From the IMG/VR virus record IMGVR_UViG_3300018080_000001, positions 62,001 to 126,000 of that record: a DNA stretch of 64,000 bases; one strand, given 5' to 3'. The position numbers and the translations under genes were made by a program. Origin of the DNA: a virus. The notes under the pieces were generated by a model. The model was not told the origin of the DNA. It saw nothing but the letters and a program-made list of their open reading frames with translations, and searched no databases. Positions 52,416 to 61,670 of this stretch are shown piece after piece; position 1 is the first letter of the stretch, and every line of letters starts with the position of its first letter.

Positions 52416-55400
52416 TTAATTTATTTTTATCTCCGTCCAAGATGCGGGATCAAAATAAATAGCGTTCGACGCAGTCGCCCAGCCTACACGCTGAGAATAA
52501 TCCCCTGTTGTTGTAGGATTAGTCTGCGTTAATTGACCGGCTGTAGTACTCACATATATTATACCTCCGGGTGTCCAGCTCCAAGTGTCATTCCTAATAG
52601 TACCACTTAATAAAACAGGTTTAGATCCTGTACCTGTAGCAAGAGCTAATGCTATACACGGCATAAAGGCATCCACATTGGCATCTGCCATATCAAAATT
52701 TCCGTCACTGGCAATCGACAAAGGAGCACCAACACCTGCTGTATTTGTATCCACTGTAGCCGTAACCCAATCCCCCGTATAATCCAAATTAGAAGCAGGC
52801 ACCAAAACTAATTGTCTTTTATTAGTACTACGCCACGTAAGATTGCCCGCCAAAAAATGCTCTGAATTATTATCCCCCTTGGGACAAAGTCCGTGAGCGC
52901 TTATAGTAGCATTTAAATCAGTATTATCTTGAGGATCATCAAAATCGTCTAATCTAACAGCATCCGACCCACCTTTTCGGTGTGAAGAACCGTGTACTGT
53001 GGGAGTTCTAGTATCACTGGAATCGTCCAGTGTAGCATCCGATATTTTGGCATTAAGATTAGCCAAAGTATCTGCACTATGCGCAGCGCCGCCCATAGCA
53101 TGTGCTGTGGGCGTTCTAGACGCTGAAGAATCATCCAACGTGGCATCAGAAATCTTAGCGTTCAGATTGGCTAGAGTGTCCGCAGAATGAAGAGCACCCG
53201 CTAAACCGTGCGCTGTAGGAGTACGGGATGCAGAAGAATCATCCAACGTGGCGTCCGACACCTTGGCATTCAGATTAGCAAGGGTGTCAGCACTATGCTC
53301 CACACCCGCTAAATTGTGTGTAAAATCGGATATTGTATTTTTTAGTTGTGTACCCGTATGATTAGCCCGTGCTCTATCCGTTGCATGATAGTGTAAAGCC
53401 GTATCACCGGTATCAGTTAAATCTGTATGCTGAGCATTAGTAAAATGATAATAATCATTTAAAGCCCCACCCTGGATACCAGTCAACGTGTTATGACCGC
53501 CAAAAGGTGATGTAGAAACTGATAGATATGGATCAAACGGAGATTGTATGTCTGTAAAACTAACCCCATTATACTGTACTATAATCTTGAATATAAGAGT
53601 ACCCACGGAAACATTATCAAATTCCGGAGGTAATGTTGTGGGCAATTTAGCTATCTGAGCATCCGATAAATTCGAATAAACCGCTTGTCCATATAAAACA
53701 GACAAAAACGGCGTGGTATCAAAAACTAAAAAACCCCAGTGAACACCATAATTTCCAGCGCCTACAGCTGTCAACACCCCACTGTTATCATAGTTTTGAT
53801 TATCTATCTGTGTCTGACTACTGACCCGATTCCACCCACCAGCGCCATTTTGGTATACATAGGTAAAAGTATCCGCGCCTGAAGTATCAAAAGACGGATG
53901 AGAAATTCTTCGAGAACCATAGAAAAAAAACCCAGCAGTAACACTTAAATTACGAGTTCCGGTTTCTGTGGTCTTTGTCCCAGTTTTTACATGTTCATAG
54001 CCTTTTGTAGTAACAGATTTCTCATAATAGTTATGCTGCATGTCTACAGCTTGATTCCTGAAATCTCTTATGTATAAAGTATTTCCATTTCGTACAATAA
54101 TATAAATGAATATCTCAGAAAATCCATTAACTGGAGTTGTGGAATTTGTTATAATAGGATTTCCCGAATTCTCATCTATATACACATAATTTATAACATT
54201 ACCCGGAGTTGCTTCAGTAAGAGCAATAGAAGCCGCTGCGGGTACAGCATAAACCTTAAGCTCAGAAGACTCGGTAGCACCAACCCGTAACATAGCTTCA
54301 CCCGCAGCTACACCCACAGTCCCATCACCATTATCAGTAATCGCAAACCCATTTACTGTAGTTGAGCACCAATCAGCATTAAATAAACACGCCAAATCAG
54401 TACACGTAATAACCCCAGCATTCCCTTTTGTTATATAAGTCGCAGTAAAAGGATGATCAGGATCAGCAAGACCAGAAAGATTTCCATGATCTTGGACACT
54501 ACCCTCAACAGGATTTGCCCGACTAACACGCCAATCAACAAAGTCCTCACCCGTACCCGTAGATACAAATCTGGTTTTCACAGCATTAGTATAGGCGCTG
54601 CTAGTTTCACTGATAATAGAAGCGATAGCCAAAAATTCCTCAAAGGGTAAACCTGTTAAAATAAGTGAAGAAATTTCAGTATTAGCACCCGTACGAGCGG
54701 ACGCTACATCCGCGTATTCAACCTGTCCAACCACCGCAATAAAAGGCTGATTAGGATCATTAGTACCAAATACATGTATTAGAATAAATTTTCCCTCACC
54801 ACCTTCTGTTAACTGCCAATTACCGCCAGTAAACTGATTCCAAGCCATCCTACCCGTACCCGTTGTAGTCAAAGGAAAAGCAGTTTGCGGATCTATACGA
54901 CGCCAAACACCAGAACCTGATCGATAAAAAACCGGCCAATTTGCAGTAGAAACACGCGCGGATAACGTGTGTATAATATCCTCGTCTATTATTTGACCGC
55001 GTGTCAAACCCAACTGCGCGTGAGCATCTAAACTGCCATCACCGTCCACAACCATAGAAATAGGAGCTAGACCAAAATGATATACGGTACCAATAGCTGT
55101 ATGCCATAAAAACTGATCGGCACCGTCCATTTTAGGACCATGCCTTTCTTCAGCAAAATACAAAGCCTTTTTATTATCCGCATCCCAATAAATAATAGAA
55201 ACTATTGCATTTTGTAAATAAGTAGAAAAAGAAAGAGACGCTTCCTCTTTCAACGTGTAGTCCTCATAATATAAAAAATGTGATCCTTCGATATCCGAGA
55301 TAATAAGAGTGTCCGTATAATCTATATTACGTTTCTGCCCAGATGTATAGTAGGAAAAAGAAGATCCCGTAGGTTGAATAGTAAAGGCGCGAGTACCGTC

Positions 55401-55694
55401 GTCAAAAGCTATAGATGAATCCGTAGTATTAATAAAACCATTGGGCTCCGTACTGTCTACAAATTGATCTATTATAAGAACAGGAATGCTTTTTATTTCA
55501 CTACCATTTTCATCGGTAATAGTTATATACTCATTATCCACAGCATTTTGAATAGACGAAGATGCGGCCACTTCCTCTGCGGTAAATTCCACTAATAAAT
55601 CGTAATTAACAGTAGGGTGCGTAAAAGTTCTTGCACCCAAGTCATCCAAAACAACTGGACTCTGTAATCCGGTAGTTGTCAAATATATAGGCAT
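52416..55694 (-). CDS. Long tail fibre protein with tandem 36-residue repeats
   Basis: 1092 residues. Two copies of a domain (about residues 265-350 and 615-700) both with WRR/WNR-x-x-x-Q, later 'WGFLVF' or 'ILIHVF' strands, and a 'GQxxY' end. Near the C-terminus, from about residue 800, a 36-residue unit (HSADTLANLNAKISDATLDD as its first 20) occurs three times, the third cut short, followed by a 'HRKGGSDAVRLDDF' stretch common in fibre C-termini. The last ~70 residues end with WTPGGIIYVSTTAGQLTQTN, then RVGWATASNAIYFDP, the module also seen at 45588 and 47367. Typical host-binding fibre, trimeric. Confidence 0.7.
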   Translation of the reverse strand: MPIYLTTTGLQSPVVLDDLGARTFTHPTVNYDLLVEFTAEEVAASSSIQNAVDNEYITITDENGSEIKSIPVLIIDQFVDSTEPNGFINTTDSSIAFDDGTRAFTIQPTGSSFSYYTSGQKRNIDYTDTLIISDIEGSHFLYYEDYTLKEEASLSFSTYLQNAIVSIIYWDADNKKALYFAEERHGPKMDGADQFLWHTAIGTVYHFGLAPISMVVDGDGSLDAHAQLGLTRGQIIDEDIIHTLSARVSTANWPVFYRSGSGVWRRIDPQTAFPLTTTGTGRMAWNQFTGGNWQLTEGGEGKFILIHVFGTNDPNQPFIAVVGQVEYADVASARTGANTEISSLILTGLPFEEFLAIASIISETSSAYTNAVKTRFVSTGTGEDFVDWRVSRANPVEGSVQDHGNLSGLADPDHPFTATYITKGNAGVITCTDLACLFNADWCSTTVNGFAITDNGDGTVGVAAGEAMLRVGATESSELKVYAVPAAASIALTEATPGNVINYVYIDENSGNPIITNSTTPVNGFSEIFIYIIVRNGNTLYIRDFRNQAVDMQHNYYEKSVTTKGYEHVKTGTKTTETGTRNLSVTAGFFFYGSRRISHPSFDTSGADTFTYVYQNGAGGWNRVSSQTQIDNQNYDNSGVLTAVGAGNYGVHWGFLVFDTTPFLSVLYGQAVYSNLSDAQIAKLPTTLPPEFDNVSVGTLIFKIIVQYNGVSFTDIQSPFDPYLSVSTSPFGGHNTLTGIQGGALNDYYHFTNAQHTDLTDTGDTALHYHATDRARANHTGTQLKNTISDFTHNLAGVEHSADTLANLNAKVSDATLDDSSASRTPTAHGLAGALHSADTLANLNAKISDATLDDSSASRTPTAHAMGGAAHSADTLANLNAKISDATLDDSSDTRTPTVHGSSHRKGGSDAVRLDDFDDPQDNTDLNATISAHGLCPKGDNNSEHFLAGNLTWRSTNKRQLVLVPASNLDYTGDWVTATVDTNTAGVGAPLSIASDGNFDMADANVDAFMPCIALALATGTGSKPVLLSGTIRNDTWSWTPGGIIYVSTTAGQLTQTNPTTTGDYSQRVGWATASNAIYFDPASWTEIKIN
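52985..53297 (-). repeat. 108-bp tandem repeat in fibre gene (3 units)
   Basis: Units at 53190-53297, 53082-53189 and a partial one at 52985-53081 are 108 bases each, in frame, and encode the 36-residue repeat. The starts were aligned on the CAT codon at 53297, 53189 and 53081. Spacing is exact, with scattered silent and Ala/Ser changes between copies. Confidence 0.8.
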
Positions 55695-55698
55695 TATC

Positions 55699-56307
55699 CT
55701 ATCTCCTTACCACTAGTACATTAATAATCGGACGATCTATTAATGTGCCATTACAATACATTTGAATCTCATCACCCGCATCAATATTTACTGACGGCGC
55801 AACATAACCCTGATCAGCGTTCACAATTGACAAAGAAACTATAGGTGTTAAAACACCGTTTTTACGCACTTCAGCCACCCATGTTTCGTTTCCACTAGTA
55901 GACACAGTAACAAAACCTATAGTAAGCGCAACAGGTACATAATAACCAGATATATTAGTAGGCACATTCCCAGGACCTCTTAAGTACGAATTAGTTACAA
56001 GACTATCTCTACCCGCAGAAATAAGAGCACTACCATAAGCCGAACTACCCACAGCAGCTATGTACTTCAAATCCATTACACCATCACGACTTAAGAGTAT
56101 TCCGTCCAAATAAACATCGATATCGGAGCTATCTATTAAACCAAGCAAAGAATTTACAAATAAATCATCCAATTGGATATATTTCATATCCAAAGTCTCG
56201 CTACCTTTAGGTGCTACGGTAACACTGGCAAATCCAGTTTTACCTATAACGGAAATAGACTTATTATCATCCTTATTAGTAATCGTAATAAATCGGGCAT
56301 CAGGCAT
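55699..56307 (-). CDS. Fibre-region virion protein
   Basis: 202 residues from the ATG at 56305-56307, which follows GGGGGTG at good spacing; a GTG further up at 56352 would add 15 residues but has no ribosome site. Sequence is beta-rich (DARFITITNKDDNKSISVIG, then VNSLLGLIDSSDIDVYLDGI, and QGYVAPSVNIDAGDEIQMYC), ends IINVLVVRR. Likely a fibre or baseplate attachment protein. No family recognised. Confidence 0.55.
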   Translation of the reverse strand: MPDARFITITNKDDNKSISVIGKTGFASVTVAPKGSETLDMKYIQLDDLFVNSLLGLIDSSDIDVYLDGILLSRDGVMDLKYIAAVGSSAYGSALISAGRDSLVTNSYLRGPGNVPTNISGYYVPVALTIGFVTVSTSGNETWVAEVRKNGVLTPIVSLSIVNADQGYVAPSVNIDAGDEIQMYCNGTLIDRPIINVLVVRR

Positions 56308-56408
56308 TTCACACCCCCTGACAAAATTATTAGAAGTGAAGATCTCCCCCACATCATAACAAAATATATTATCACTATAATGTAGAGAATTCTTAAAGAC
56401 TTTAAATA

Positions 56409-56579
56409 TTATTTATTATAATTATCGGAATAAAGTTTACATTTAGAATAGTATTCACCGCACACTTCTTTATCACAAGTACTGTCGTGCTCACCAAAAC
56501 AGGAAGGCTTACTCGATACTTTTTTATCCGACAACTTAGTAAAAACTATTTTCTCTATCTTTTTCCTACGCTTAGCCAT
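56409..56579 (-). CDS. Small Cys-rich basic protein (56 residues)
   Basis: Read by hand: ATG at 56577-56579 follows the TAA of the terminase gene directly and opens 56 codons (AKRRKKIEKIVFTKLSDKKV, then CFGEHDSTCDKEVCGEYYSK, C at 27, 35, 40 and 47) to TAA at 56409-56411. Four Cys in a zinc-finger-like spacing. It fills the gap of the large terminase and the next gene (a second gap of about 100 bases remains at 56308-56408, with nothing recognised). Likely a small zinc-binding protein. Confidence 0.65.
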   Translation of the reverse strand: MAKRRKKIEKIVFTKLSDKKVSSKPSCFGEHDSTCDKEVCGEYYSKCKLYSDNYNK

Positions 56580-58763
56580 TTACCAAGGTCTCTTACCGGG
56601 CAATAACCTACCTGTATAAGATCCAGCCTGAGAAACTTGTCGCTTTCTCATCTCGCGCAGCTTCATAGTATCCGACGTTCTATCTACTACAGAATCTTGT
56701 ACCAGTTTATTAGCGCCCACTACACAATGTGCAGTGTCATCGGAATCAATACCGCGCTTCTTACCTTTATTTGGGTTAAAAACTTTCTTCAAGTCCGGAG
56801 ATCTGTTCAAACGCATAAGCTCCACAACCGCCACACCCGCTCCACTCATTTCAACTTGTGTCTTCCCAAACATTAAATTTCCATGTGCATCTATATCAAG
56901 ATTGTCTTTTTCATCGGGTGGCAGCATCACAACACGACCGTTATAAGCTAAACGTACAAAAGACACAAAATCCTCGACCTTCAAACTCTCTTTATGAGAC
57001 ATAATACCTAAATCTCTTATCTGTTGTATGGAACTATCAGAACTCCAACGATCAAAACAGACTGAAGCAATATTAATACGATCTTTTAAATTTTGGATAA
57101 TATCTATAATACATTGAAACCAAATATCGCGCTCAACAGTGGGTACAATGCGCATAGCGAAATCCACCACCGTCGTTAACATCTCTCCAGGGTGTATTCT
57201 TGAGACAATAGGCTTAACCGGCTGATTTACAAAACGCTTCCCCATTCCTCTAGCTGAAGGACTATCGGGATGAACACCGTACCTATCCTGTATATGCATC
57301 ATGCCGCCTGATGGCTCTATACGCCCTCTGGCTGGCTCCGCAATCGCCGCATTGCCCTCTTCATATATCTCAGCATCAACCCACTCAGGATGAGCACAGA
57401 CAAGCGCAAAACTATCCCAAGAGACACCCGCATCACCAAACAAATAATGAGGGGTCTTAGGCACTAAATCGCAAAATTCTAAGGCAGAAGCCACATACAA
57501 CTTTTCCGTTTTATCACTACGGTATTCTTCAACAAACGTAGCAATCGGCCTACGATTAAAATCAATTGAAGACCAAAATCTTAAGGGATCATCAATCAAC
57601 GGTGTTTCTGCATTTGGAGGATTAGCCCCAAAATCTCTCTCCGCACCTATTGGATCTTCCGCGTATTTATCATCAAAAGCAGACCTTGGCTGCTCTGGAT
57701 TAAACTCCCATGTAGGGCAGTGCACCCAATAAGTTTTCTTCAACTCCCTGGCCTGTGCTCTTTTGCAATGAAGCATCGCAGGATCTTCTTGAGATAGGGG
57801 GGAAGTAACATTAAACATCATACCAAAAGGTAACGTTGTAATATCATGAACCAGATTATAGTTTCTTACCGTCATCAAAGAGTTGTCCAAAACTCGATAT
57901 AACTCTTTAGCAGATCGTGCGCTTTCCGTATCCTGTAAACGAGACCACTCATCAATAGAAGAAAATATCCTAGTTTTACCCGCTACACCACTACTATCGG
58001 AAGCAATCCTATTGTAACGAACTTGTAAATAACCATCACTTATAATATGATCTAACTGACGGTACTTCCAAGGATCTACGCTGCCTGTCTGCTTTCTTTC
58101 CTTTTTCTTAACCCAATTTATATACTTTTTTATCCAAGGGCTGTTCTTGCGCATCTCTCTATATTTTGCGTATATAGTATCTTGCGCCTGAGTTGCAGTA
58201 GATGCGGCAAAAGTCACTTCAAACCATTCTGATCTCTCCTGACCTAGAAATGTTTGGAGAGCTCCTTTGTTTCTTATACCCTGGGTTATAGCTAAATGCT
58301 CTATATAACCCCCAACATGACCGCCTGAATACGATTTTCCCGCACGCATTCCTATAATCCAAATACCGTCATTTACATAACGAATAACCCCGTCTTTAAG
58401 AAATTCCCGCATCGTATTGCCGCACTTAGGACAAACAAAATCTTTATAATCGGTATTCCAAACTAATAATGTCTCGGACTCTAATTCTAATCTAGATTTA
58501 CCCCAACAACTTATATCTTCAGGATCTTGAGAATTACATAACTTGCATCTCAAATTAAACATATCTCGAAGATGCTGGTATTGCCCCCAAAACTTATAAG
58601 TAGACGGAACATTCCAGTACTCCGTACGAGTAATCCATTCAATTATGTTTGGAGCCGGTTGACTAAGATATTCTAAATCTTTATCGACAGAAGCTGACCC
58701 AGAAGAAACGCAGCTATCTATTTTATCGTCTAAATCAGATAAAAAATCATCCAAGTCTTTCAT
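56580..58763 (-). CDS. Terminase large subunit (ATPase-nuclease packaging motor)
   Basis: 727 residues. Two CxxC pairs (C73/C76 and C111/C114) near the start suggest a zinc finger, then the ATPase Walker A-like G138-MRAGK-S144, Walker B IFSSIDEW with D271-E272, and the RNase H-like nuclease with D444 in LFGDAGVSWD, a later ASVCFDRWSSDSS and a final Asp in DSDDTAH near residue 683. All catalytic elements look intact. The enzyme cuts and pumps DNA into the prohead through the portal. N-terminal zinc finger is not usual in T4-like enzymes. ATG overlaps the stop of the upstream gene by one base. Confidence 0.95.
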   Translation of the reverse strand: MKDLDDFLSDLDDKIDSCVSSGSASVDKDLEYLSQPAPNIIEWITRTEYWNVPSTYKFWGQYQHLRDMFNLRCKLCNSQDPEDISCWGKSRLELESETLLVWNTDYKDFVCPKCGNTMREFLKDGVIRYVNDGIWIIGMRAGKSYSGGHVGGYIEHLAITQGIRNKGALQTFLGQERSEWFEVTFAASTATQAQDTIYAKYREMRKNSPWIKKYINWVKKKERKQTGSVDPWKYRQLDHIISDGYLQVRYNRIASDSSGVAGKTRIFSSIDEWSRLQDTESARSAKELYRVLDNSLMTVRNYNLVHDITTLPFGMMFNVTSPLSQEDPAMLHCKRAQARELKKTYWVHCPTWEFNPEQPRSAFDDKYAEDPIGAERDFGANPPNAETPLIDDPLRFWSSIDFNRRPIATFVEEYRSDKTEKLYVASALEFCDLVPKTPHYLFGDAGVSWDSFALVCAHPEWVDAEIYEEGNAAIAEPARGRIEPSGGMMHIQDRYGVHPDSPSARGMGKRFVNQPVKPIVSRIHPGEMLTTVVDFAMRIVPTVERDIWFQCIIDIIQNLKDRINIASVCFDRWSSDSSIQQIRDLGIMSHKESLKVEDFVSFVRLAYNGRVVMLPPDEKDNLDIDAHGNLMFGKTQVEMSGAGVAVVELMRLNRSPDLKKVFNPNKGKKRGIDSDDTAHCVVGANKLVQDSVVDRTSDTMKLREMRKRQVSQAGSYTGRLLPGKRPW

Positions 58764-59014
58764 TAACTTTTCTTTAAAGACCTAGAACTAGTACTTAAAC
58801 CACAATCATATAGACATTTCAAGAATTCTTTGAAAGTCATATTAATATTATAGGATCTACCACATTTTAAATGAACTACACAAAAAGGTTCTCCCGAAAT
58901 AGATAGCTTGGTATGGTCTTCAACAGACGATATATCCTCCGGTTCTATTAGAACTTGTTCATACGTGTCTACAGAACCAGAATGTAAATAAAGCAATGAA
59001 ATTTTACTTTTCAT
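58763..59014 (-). CDS. Small unknown protein beside terminase
   Basis: 83 residues, beta-rich with the pattern TYEQVLIEPEDISSVEDHTK and then PFCVVHLKCGRSYNINMTFK, faintly like FlbD-type small proteins (VEDx...V...G..Y.V.). Not enough for a call. TAA shares one base with the terminase ATG, which indicates translation coupling. Confidence 0.5.
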   Translation of the reverse strand: MKSKISLLYLHSGSVDTYEQVLIEPEDISSVEDHTKLSISGEPFCVVHLKCGRSYNINMTFKEFLKCLYDCGLSTSSRSLKKS

Positions 59015-59015
59015 A

Positions 59016-59300
59016 TTATAACAATCTTTCCAAATAAAAATTATTTACTAAAATTTTATTTATTGTATTTGTTATCTTAAGATCAGGAATATTTTCCGGA
59101 ATTTTATATTTATCTCCATCAATATATAGTACTAAACCTTTAGGGCGAAGATTAAAAACTTTCGGAATTTCTACTACTGCAACTTTTATATTCTCACCTT
59201 CAACATAATCAGAATCAACCATTACAACACGAGCAATAGGTTTTCCAATCTCATCACGAGCCATATGATCTTTAGAAAAATATTTTGGTTTATCTACCAC
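59016..59300 (-). CDS. Small unknown protein
   Basis: 94 residues with beta strands (IARVVMVDSDYVEGENIKVA, then LRPKGLVLYIDGDKYKIPEN). No family recognised. Its start shares one base with the stop of the upstream gene. Confidence 0.5.
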   Translation of the reverse strand: MVDKPKYFSKDHMARDEIGKPIARVVMVDSDYVEGENIKVAVVEIPKVFNLRPKGLVLYIDGDKYKIPENIPDLKITNTINKILVNNFYLERLL

Positions 59301-59494
59301 TAAATCCAGCCCTTCTTTTCAGCAAACCAACTGGATGCTATTAAATCACCTTCAGTTCCTTCCTTATATACTTCAGAATCATCATCAATTTGGGATAAAG
59401 GAATCCATAGAGCCTCATCAAATTCATCGCACTCAACTAAAATGGCTTTATCTGTTTCTCTGACACAGACACATTTTTCTATTGTGTGTTTCAT
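59300..59494 (-). CDS. Small acidic phage protein
   Basis: 64 residues: TDKAILVECDEFDEALWIPL, then SQIDDDSEVYKEGTEGDLIA and WFAEKKGW. This pattern (WIPxSQI-D-SEV...G..G.L..S.WFA) belongs to a family of small phage proteins without known function, perhaps ssDNA- or enzyme-associated. It overlaps the next gene by 4 bases. Confidence 0.55.
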   Translation of the reverse strand: MKHTIEKCVCVRETDKAILVECDEFDEALWIPLSQIDDDSEVYKEGTEGDLIASSWFAEKKGWI

Positions 59495-59760
59495 CTTTCT
59501 TTATTCTCGCCTATAACAACAGGACCCACAGGTTCAAATAAAATTGACGTTTCTCCAATATAAGCACATTTAAAAGTATAATCATTTATGACATACTTTT
59601 CACCCACGGTAAAAATACTCCAATGTTTCGGTACAGGAGATCCATCAGGTCTTAATAAAACATTTTTAACAAAGGTATCGGGATTATATTCATTTATTTT
59701 ATCAGCAATTTTCTTCGTGTCTGAAGATAGTACTTCAAATTTATTTGTTTCGGGATTCAT
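59491..59760 (-). CDS. Small unknown protein
   Basis: 89 residues with a helix (LSSDTKKIADKINEYNPDTF) and a beta end (GEKYVINDYTFKCAYIGETS) of a type common among small phage proteins (GE-x-x-x-I-x-x-x-x-F-x-x-x-x-I). No function known. Overlap of 4 bases with the next gene. Confidence 0.5.
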   Translation of the reverse strand: MNPETNKFEVLSSDTKKIADKINEYNPDTFVKNVLLRPDGSPVPKHWSIFTVGEKYVINDYTFKCAYIGETSILFEPVGPVVIGENKER

Positions 59761-59772
59761 TTTTTATCCTAT

Positions 59773-60003
59773 CTAGTTGCCTCGCGTGCGTTTATATAAT
59801 CCTCGCGGAAACGGAATCTGTTCACAACAAGTCTTAGGTCTTAAATCTCTAGAACGAAAATTACCAGTTTTTTCGTTTTCGTTTTTAGATAATTCAAATT
59901 CAAAACCCTTTTCATAACACGGAGCATTAAAACACTTGTAATTACCTTTTTTATTAATAGTTTCCTCTGCTGTCATTTTTCCACACAATGGACATTTCTT
60001 CAT
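59773..60003 (-). CDS. Zinc-ribbon protein
   Basis: 76 residues with KKCPLCGKMTAEETINKKGN, then YKCFNAPCYEKGFEF (C4, C7 and C24, C29: a zinc ribbon) and a second pair CC further on. The C-terminus is basic (RGLYKRTRGN). Probably nucleic-acid-binding. It lies 1 base after the small-terminase-like gene, so it could be a packaging or replication accessory factor. Confidence 0.55.
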   Translation of the reverse strand: MKKCPLCGKMTAEETINKKGNYKCFNAPCYEKGFEFELSKNENEKTGNFRSRDLRPKTCCEQIPFPRGLYKRTRGN

Positions 60004-60004
60004 T

Positions 60005-60799
60005 TTATTTTATCCCAAAATCCTTTATTATACTATTTATAATATCGCGCACAGCAGATTTCATATTGGTCTTAACCTTCGACCTTATTAAAGAAATTAC
60101 CTCGTCTGGAACAGATGAATTAGCCGGTAATATCTGCCTAAGCATTGTGTTTGCCTCTTCAGTGGCATCAATTAAACTATTTAAAAAAGACATTGTTGTA
60201 TGCTCAACCGCGCTTTTAATTGCGGATTCAGTTATTTTACTACTATTTTTTAATTTTAATAAATCTTGTCTAGTAGATATAGCGGATTGAGCTAAATCAA
60301 ATGCCAATTTCATTTCTTGTATGCTCGGTTTTTTATTAGGATTTTTTTCCAACTCCTTTTTGGTTCGATCATTATATTCCATAAGACGCTGCTCTAAATC
60401 ACGAATCATGTCTCGAAGTTGATTAAATTTATCTAACTCTGTTATATAACCATCTGTTACAACGGCATCTGCCATAGCCTGCGTTGTTTCATCAAACGCG
60501 GCAGAACCACGCTCAACAGAAGTTGTTATACTGCGAGAAACCTCTAGCATCATTAAGTCCACTGTAGGAATATGTTGTTTAAAATGATTAGATAAATTTT
60601 GATGATTAAATTTCGGAAGCTGTTTTTCTCTAATAACTCCATTATTATAAACTTCTATCGAGTTATTTAACCAAGCCAAAACTTTAGTTTGAGACATTTT
60701 ATCTTTTAATACTTTATTATGTACTTGTACCCAAAGATCTTTGTCTCGCTTAATTAATTTGCATAACTTGCATTTGTAATGTAACTTTGCTTTAGTCAT
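60005..60799 (-). CDS. Probable terminase small subunit
   Basis: 264 residues. N-terminal KCKLCKLIKRDKDLWVQVHN contains a CxxC, a helix-turn-helix-like part, then MEYNDRTKKELEKNPNKKPS and a helical oligomerisation segment (FDLAQSAISTRQDLLKLKNS), followed by a Leu/Ile-rich helix end. Small terminase subunits have an HTH, a coiled-coil and a C-terminal motor-binding tail; size and position upstream of the large subunit fit. The call is inferred from position and architecture. Five small genes lie between the two subunits. Confidence 0.5.
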   Translation of the reverse strand: MTKAKLHYKCKLCKLIKRDKDLWVQVHNKVLKDKMSQTKVLAWLNNSIEVYNNGVIREKQLPKFNHQNLSNHFKQHIPTVDLMMLEVSRSITTSVERGSAAFDETTQAMADAVVTDGYITELDKFNQLRDMIRDLEQRLMEYNDRTKKELEKNPNKKPSIQEMKLAFDLAQSAISTRQDLLKLKNSSKITESAIKSAVEHTTMSFLNSLIDATEEANTMLRQILPANSSVPDEVISLIRSKVKTNMKSAVRDIINSIIKDFGIK

Positions 60800-60847
60800 T
60801 ATTCAGCACAACAAAAAGATATAATATTGTAATTCTCCAAAATCACG

Positions 60848-61255
60848 CTACCCTCCGGCTACTGTATCATACCCATAAATCTCACAACTCGTAGGATCTT
60901 CTTCCCCGCAATCGGGTAAATTCTTAACACGATTTAATTGCTCTTCGGAAATTTCCTCGCGGTGCATCGCCAAATAATGTATGCACAAAAAATTTGTTAT
61001 TTCCCCACCGGGAAGTAGATAATCAACATTTGAACTAGCCGCGCCACAAGAACAAGTATGAAAGCCTCTTGTAGAAAGCCCAGCAATAAATTTACCTGTA
61101 TTTACTCCAACACGGCCTATGCCACTATCCGCGCAACCTTCGCACACAGCAGATCTAAAACAAGCAGTCATTTTTTTAGTAAGATTATCTATCACGGGCT
61201 TCTTACCCGGTTTATTTTTAGGCTCAATAAAAAGTAAAAATCTGTTATCGATCAT
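60848..61255 (-). CDS. Small Cys-rich phage protein
   Basis: 135 residues with TACFRSAVCEGCADSGIGRV, then GVNTGKFIAGLSTRGFHTCS, CGAASSNVDYLLPGGEITNF and CIHYLAMHREE. Cys and His residues suggest a metal site; the 'GFHTCSCGAASS-x-x-DYLL' block is one I have seen in many phage genomes without a known function. Located upstream of the terminase group. Confidence 0.5.
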   Translation of the reverse strand: MIDNRFLLFIEPKNKPGKKPVIDNLTKKMTACFRSAVCEGCADSGIGRVGVNTGKFIAGLSTRGFHTCSCGAASSNVDYLLPGGEITNFLCIHYLAMHREEISEEQLNRVKNLPDCGEEDPTSCEIYGYDTVAGG

Positions 61256-61259
61256 CCCA

Positions 61260-61670
61260 TCACCCTATATTATATTTGAATCGTTGCCCGTCACTCTCAG
61301 GACTACCACAAAAATAAGTGTACCAGAAAAAACCTGCGTCAATTAGACCCACTAGCGGAAATATAATAAAAAATATTTTCCACTCAGTTGGAACTAAGTA
61401 AACTACAAGTGACATAAGAAAGAACCAAAATAAACCAGCAAAAAATGGTGCTATGTGTCTTGGCTTTGGGGAAGCAAACTCAGAAGCCTCTCCAGAAATG
61501 TAACGAGAAAAATAAAATCTAGAACGATACCGGTGCGGGTAGGGGTAAACACCCAAAGGTTTTCTTCCCTCAACGATCCAACCAACCAAAAGGTGGCTTA
61601 ACTCATGCATAAGATTTTGCATAAACCAGGCTACGGGGATAGTCAAGAAAACATACCAAGAAAATTCCAT
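61260..61670 (-). CDS. M50-like membrane metallopeptidase
   Basis: 136 residues from the ATG at 61668-61670, with GAGGAG before it; the longer frame to 61733 lacks such a site. Three to four hydrophobic segments. HELSH (H22, E23, H26) is a zinc motif inside the first one (LMHELSHLLVGWIV), and D111 in GLIDAGFF in the last membrane segment is the expected third ligand position of site-2-protease-like M50 peptidases. The size is smaller than most S2P, so a minimal protease or an inactive relative are both possible. A role in host envelope stress control is conceivable. Confidence 0.6.
   Translation of the reverse strand: MEFSWYVFLTIPVAWFMQNLMHELSHLLVGWIVEGRKPLGVYPYPHRYRSRFYFSRYISGEASEFASPKPRHIAPFFAGLFWFFLMSLVVYLVPTEWKIFFIIFPLVGLIDAGFFWYTYFCGSPESDGQRFKYNIG

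Noticed and set aside
52985-53297. CRISPR-like repeats
   Set aside because: Repeats are 108 bases, contiguous, in frame and coding; there are no spacers.
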